From positions 1 to 7,580 of the forward strand of contig JAFWCS010000111.1 in NCBI GenBank assembly GCA_017534365.1: a stretch of DNA of 7,580 nt, read 5' to 3'. This DNA comes from Clostridia bacterium (GTDB lineage Bacteria; Bacillota; Clostridia; Oscillospirales; Acutalibacteraceae). This document shows positions 4,789 to 7,580 of this stretch, piece by piece; position 1 is the stretch's first letter; each line of letters starts with the position of its first letter. The notes under the pieces were generated by a model. The model was given only the letters and a program-made list of their open reading frames with translations. It was not told the DNA's origin and made no database searches. Both the position numbers and the translations under genes were made by a program.

Positions 4789-7042
4789 GGCGGTCGCTCC
4801 TTTCGTTTCTGGCGGCAAGCGTCTCCCACGCGGAACGCGGATCCGCCTGCGTCTGCTGCGCCGGGCGCAGGCTGCCCCCGCGCACGGTGAGCTCAAACGT
4901 CGCGCGGATCTCTTCGGAGGAAACGCCGAGCATCAGCGTGTGGCTGCCGTCATGCAGACCGTACACCATTGCCGCGTCATAATAGCAGAAGGCGTCCGGC
5001 GTCAGATGCAGCGACACGGCCTTGCATTCGCCTGCTTTCAGCGCGACGCGCGCGTAAGCCTTGAGCGCCTTCATCGGCCGCACGACCGCGCAGCCGTGGG
5101 AGCCGAGATAGAGCTGCACGACCTCTGCGCCGTCAAAAACGCCGGTGTTCGCGATGCGGAAGGCAACGTCGACGCCGGCCTGCGACACGGTCATCCGCAC
5201 GTCGGAGATCTCAAACGAGGTGTAGCTCAGGCCGAAGCCGAAGGGATAGAGCGGCTTGCCGTCGTTGTCGCAGTAGGCGTAGCCGCGTCCTGAGGGCTTG
5301 CGGGAATACACCAGCGGCAGCTGCCCGACGGATTTCGGGATCGTGATCGGCAGCTTTGCGCTGGGATTCGTTTCGCCGAAAAGGATCTCGACGAGCGCCT
5401 TCGCGCCCTGCTCGCCGGGATACCAGGTTTCCAGAATGGCGGGCGCCTGCTCCGCCCAGGCGGTCATATCGATCGGCGCGCCGTTCTGCAGCAGGATCAC
5501 CGTGCGGCGGCTTGCTTTGCACAGGCGCAGGATCGACCGCTCCTGATCGTCCGTGATCTCCTGCGCCGCTTCGTCAACGATCAGACCGCCTTCGCGCCGT
5601 TCTTCTTTTTTCACGGTGACGGAGGGCAGACGCAGATCGCTGCGGTCGCTGCCCTCGCCCTCGAGGATGGAAGTGAAATAGAGGTTGACGTCGCAGGTCG
5701 GCGCAACGGCTTCGATCTCACTGCTTTCGCAGAACAGGATCTGCGCGGAATCGCCGAACCGCGCCTGCAGCGCCTCCAGCGGCGTCGGGGCATCCGCGCC
5801 CTGCCACGGCGCGCCGTAGGGGCCGGAATAATTCGCGCCGATCGGGATGAGCTTTGCGCTTTGCCCGAAGACGCCGATTCGTTTTATGGATGTTTGTTTC
5901 AGCGGCAGAATGCCGTCGTTTTTCAATAAGACGATGGATGCGCGGGCCGCTTCCAGCGCGAGCGCCCTGTGCGCGTCGCACCGCACGAGCCGCTGCGCCG
6001 CGTCGGGGTCGCGATACGGCTGCTCAAACAGGCCGAGGCGGAATTTTGCGGTCAGCACGCGCAGCACGGCGACGTCCAGCTGCGCTTCGGTCAGCGCGCC
6101 GGTCTCGATCGCCTCCTTCACCGCGTCATAGCGGCAGAAGGGGAGGATGACGTCCAGCCCCGCCTTGAGTGCCAGCGCGGCGGCCTCGGCGTCGGTATTC
6201 GCCATCTTGTGGGCTTCGCGCAGGCCCTCCACGCCGCAGTAATCGGAGACGACGAAGCCGTCGAAGCCCCATTCATCGCGCAGGATTTCCGTGAGCAGGC
6301 GCCGGTTGGCCGTGCAGGGCAGGCCGTCCCAGCCGTTATAGGCCGCCATGACGGACTGCGCCCCGGCGTCGATGCAGGCGCGGAAGGGCGGCAGCACCGT
6401 TTCGCGCATGGCGCGCTCGCCGGTCTCCGCATAGTTGGAATCCCGGCCGCCGAAGCCGTAGTTATCCGCAAAATGCTTGGGCGTGGCAATTACGCCGTTT
6501 TTTTGCAGCCCGCGGCACATCGCCGCGCCGAGGTCGGAAGTCAGCTGCACGTCCTCGCCGTAGGTTTCCACGGTCCGGCCCCAGCGGCAGTCCCGCGCAA
6601 GATTGACCACGGGAGAAAACACCTGCCGCACGCCGGCAGCGCTGCATTCTTTGCCGATCGCGTCGCCGACCCGCTCCACGAGCGCGGGGTCAAAGGAGGA
6701 GGCCAGCGCGATGGGCTGCGGGAAATTGGTGCACATGCCCCACTGCGCGCCGTGCAGGGCCTCGCCGTTTTCGATCGGCGGGATCCCGTGCGGCTGCGCC
6801 TCGATGCTGCAGCGCACGTCCTCGTTGATCTGCGCCGTTACTTCGGCGGGCGAGGCGGGCGCCGGGCGCTGATAATGCATGAAATGCCCCGGATTGCGGT
6901 AGGCGCCGCAGAGGGGGTTTCTGCGTTCCCGATAGTCGCCGGTCGTGTCAAAGATCATCTCCGCGGTGACCTGATAGATTTTTTCTTCCGGAGAGAGCTC
7001 CCGAAGCAGCGCGTTTGCCCGCTGCGCGGCGCGGTCGTTCAT
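4778..7042 (-). CDS. Glycoside hydrolase family 3 beta-glycosidase (beta-glucosidase/xylosidase type)
   Basis: A complete 754-residue GH3 exo-glycosidase, a usual length for the three-domain forms. The TIM-barrel domain covers about residues 15-335 and contains E-A-L-H-G (94-98), R-W-G-R-T-V-E-T-Y-G-E-D (153-164), the K-H pair (189-190), and the nucleophile motif V-V-S-D-Y with D267. The alpha/beta sandwich domain (about 365-575) begins with S-I-V-L-L-K-N-D-G-I-L-P-L and carries the acid/base region L-E-G-E-G-S-D-R-S-D-L (E461 or E463 is the likely acid). A fibronectin-III-like domain (about 598-720) starts at Y-P-F-G-F-G-L-S-Y-T and has the V-V-Q-L-Y-L strand. No PA14 insert and no signal peptide are visible, so it should act in the cytoplasm on imported oligosaccharides, releasing beta-linked glucose, xylose or a similar sugar. 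It lacks the NagZ-type D-S-H loop, so a hexosaminidase role is unlikely. The start has a strong AAGGAGG site (7048-7056). The stop overlaps the next gene by 11 bases. Exact sugar specificity cannot be read from sequence. Confidence 0.95.
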   Translation of the reverse strand: MNDRAAQRANALLRELSPEEKIYQVTAEMIFDTTGDYRERRNPLCGAYRNPGHFMHYQRPAPASPAEVTAQINEDVRCSIEAQPHGIPPIENGEALHGAQWGMCTNFPQPIALASSFDPALVERVGDAIGKECSAAGVRQVFSPVVNLARDCRWGRTVETYGEDVQLTSDLGAAMCRGLQKNGVIATPKHFADNYGFGGRDSNYAETGERAMRETVLPPFRACIDAGAQSVMAAYNGWDGLPCTANRRLLTEILRDEWGFDGFVVSDYCGVEGLREAHKMANTDAEAAALALKAGLDVILPFCRYDAVKEAIETGALTEAQLDVAVLRVLTAKFRLGLFEQPYRDPDAAQRLVRCDAHRALALEAARASIVLLKNDGILPLKQTSIKRIGVFGQSAKLIPIGANYSGPYGAPWQGADAPTPLEALQARFGDSAQILFCESSEIEAVAPTCDVNLYFTSILEGEGSDRSDLRLPSVTVKKEERREGGLIVDEAAQEITDDQERSILRLCKASRRTVILLQNGAPIDMTAWAEQAPAILETWYPGEQGAKALVEILFGETNPSAKLPITIPKSVGQLPLVYSRKPSGRGYAYCDNDGKPLYPFGFGLSYTSFEISDVRMTVSQAGVDVAFRIANTGVFDGAEVVQLYLGSHGCAVVRPMKALKAYARVALKAGECKAVSLHLTPDAFCYYDAAMVYGLHDGSHTLMLGVSSEEIRATFELTVRGGSLRPAQQTQADPRSAWETLAARNERSDRHDA
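4797..4804 (-). promoter_or_regulatory. Ribosome binding site that fixes the dipeptidase start
   Basis: On the minus strand this reads GAAAGGAG, 8 bases before ATG 4788. It lies inside the last codons of the GH3 gene, so ribosomes ending GH3 translation are well placed to reinitiate. It supports 4788 over the upstream in-frame ATG at 4896. Confidence 0.8.
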
Positions 7043-7054
7043 GAGATCCCCTCC

Positions 7055-7580
7055 TTACTCTGCGGATGCGGGCACGAGCCGAATGACTTCATAATGGCAG
7101 CCGGCCTGCGTGCGCAGAGGCATCCGCCAGCCGCAGGCGCCCGCGGAGACGTTCATCACGGCGTTCCCCTCGGTATAGTCGCCGTAGCAGTAGCTGAACA
7201 GCCGGAAGAACGTGCCCAGCGGGAAGAGCTGACCGGCGTGGGTGTGACCGGAGAGCTGCAGATCCGCGCCGACGGCGAGGTTGTCCTTGAATTGCACCGG
7301 CTGGTGATCCGCGACGATCAGATACGCGGCCGGATCGGGGTTCACAAGCGCGGAAGCGGGCAGGCGGCCTTCTTTTTCGGACACGTCCTCCCGGCCGAGC
7401 AGCAGCAGATCCGGCGCGATTTTCGCAAAGGAATCCTTCAGCAGGATCACGCCGTTGGCCTGCAGGGCAGCTTCCAGCTCCGCCTGCGTGAATTTCTTCC
7501 CGCCTGCGTATTCCGCATGCCCCTGCCGGTCATGGTTGCCGTAGAGATAATAGACCGGCGTTTCAAAATCGGCAAAGAGA
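7055..7580 (-). CDS. Metallophosphoesterase, YkuE-like, C-terminal part (5' end beyond window)
   Basis: This is the C-terminal 174 codons of a calcineurin-like metallophosphoesterase. The reading frame is open through the right window edge, so the true start lies outside; the GTG at 7450 is internal. Visible motifs are the metal-binding G-N-H-D (7529-7540), an isolated D-H-Q-P histidine in mid-domain, and the terminal S-G-H-T-H-A-G-Q motif (around 7228-7251). That GHTHAGQ ending is characteristic of the YkuE/YaeI group, integral or lipid-associated phosphoesterases that often carry an N-terminal membrane anchor and have been linked to cell-envelope phosphodiesters or UDP-diacylglucosamine-type substrates. 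The N-terminal half, with the first D-x-H metal ligands and any membrane segment, is missing here, so location cannot be judged. The stop codon (TAA) lies 12 bases before the GH3 start, and the last codons run into the GH3 ribosome binding site, which suggests co-transcription. The family call is firm; the substrate is unknown. Confidence 0.88.
   Translation of the reverse strand, partial: LFADFETPVYYLYGNHDRQGHAEYAGGKKFTQAELEAALQANGVILLKDSFAKIAPDLLLLGREDVSEKEGRLPASALVNPDPAAYLIVADHQPVQFKDNLAVGADLQLSGHTHAGQLFPLGTFFRLFSYCYGDYTEGNAVMNVSAGACGWRMPLRTQAGCHYEVIRLVPASAE

Noticed and set aside
3385..4890. Long plus-strand open frame (about 501 codons) opposite the esterase, phosphoesterase and dipeptidase genes
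   Set aside because: It crosses three well-supported minus-strand genes and their junctions, starts at a TTG without a ribosome binding site, and shows no known domain.
4789..4896. N-terminal extension of the dipeptidase from ATG 4896
   Set aside because: The extra 36 residues are arginine-rich antiphase reading of the GH3 3' end; the ribosome binding site at 4797-4804 and the family length support 4788.
4778..7042. GH3 enzyme as NagZ-type beta-N-acetylglucosaminidase in peptidoglycan recycling with the dipeptidase
   Set aside because: The D-S-H-containing loop of NagZ is absent, and the protein has the three-domain glucosidase/xylosidase architecture with a fibronectin-III-like end.
7448..7450. 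GTG at 7450 as the start of the right-end phosphoesterase
   Set aside because: The frame continues upstream to the window edge and includes the G-N-H-D motif at 7529-7540, so the gene begins beyond 7580.

Overview
The window is a single, densely packed, one-directional gene block. Every supported gene is on the minus strand, so transcription runs from position 7580 towards position 1. GC content is high (by eye about 60-65%). Nearly every gene has a strong GGAGG-type ribosome binding site, and genes are separated by -11 to +17 bases. Long antisense reading frames exist only because of the GC-rich codon use. These traits and the gene families (GH3, GH127/DUF1680, a VanX-type dipeptidase, a leaderless NodB deacetylase) suggest a GC-rich member of the Clostridia (Bacillota), such as a gut or rumen Oscillospirales relative. 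That assignment is inference.

Layout in transcription order: (1) the C-terminal part of a YkuE-like metallophosphoesterase, cut by the window edge (7055-7580); (2) a complete GH3 beta-glycosidase of 754 residues (4778-7042); (3) a D-Ala-D-Ala dipeptidase of the VanX/DdpX family, 219 residues, overlapping the GH3 gene by 11 bases (4129-4788); (4) a small 169-residue calcineurin-like phosphoesterase (3604-4113); (5) an alpha/beta-hydrolase esterase of 282 residues (2744-3592); (6) a GH127/DUF1680 glycosidase of about 577 residues, with the E-x-C ... C-C zinc site of beta-L-arabinofuranosidases (996-2729); (7) a NodB-type polysaccharide deacetylase (253-978); (8) the first ~52 codons of an MGMT/alkyltransferase-like gene whose 3' part is disrupted (53-256). 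No intergenic stretch exceeds 20 bases before the last gene, and I see no terminator or promoter between genes.

The core reads as an intracellular glycan-processing cassette. The GH3 and GH127 enzymes would trim sugars from imported oligosaccharides, and the esterase and deacetylase would remove acyl groups. None of these four has a visible signal peptide, and no transporter or regulator lies in the window. The dipeptidase and the two phosphoesterases are not obvious partners in glycan breakdown; they may be passengers or may link the operon to cell-wall turnover.

The most unusual place is the left end. At about position 100 the alkyltransferase-like gene stops matching its family, exactly where the active-site motif (P-C/W-H-R) should be. 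The remaining ~100 bases carry several short inverted repeats and no recognisable protein. This may be the boundary of an inserted element, a structured RNA, a decayed gene tail or an assembly join; the window ends before it can be resolved.
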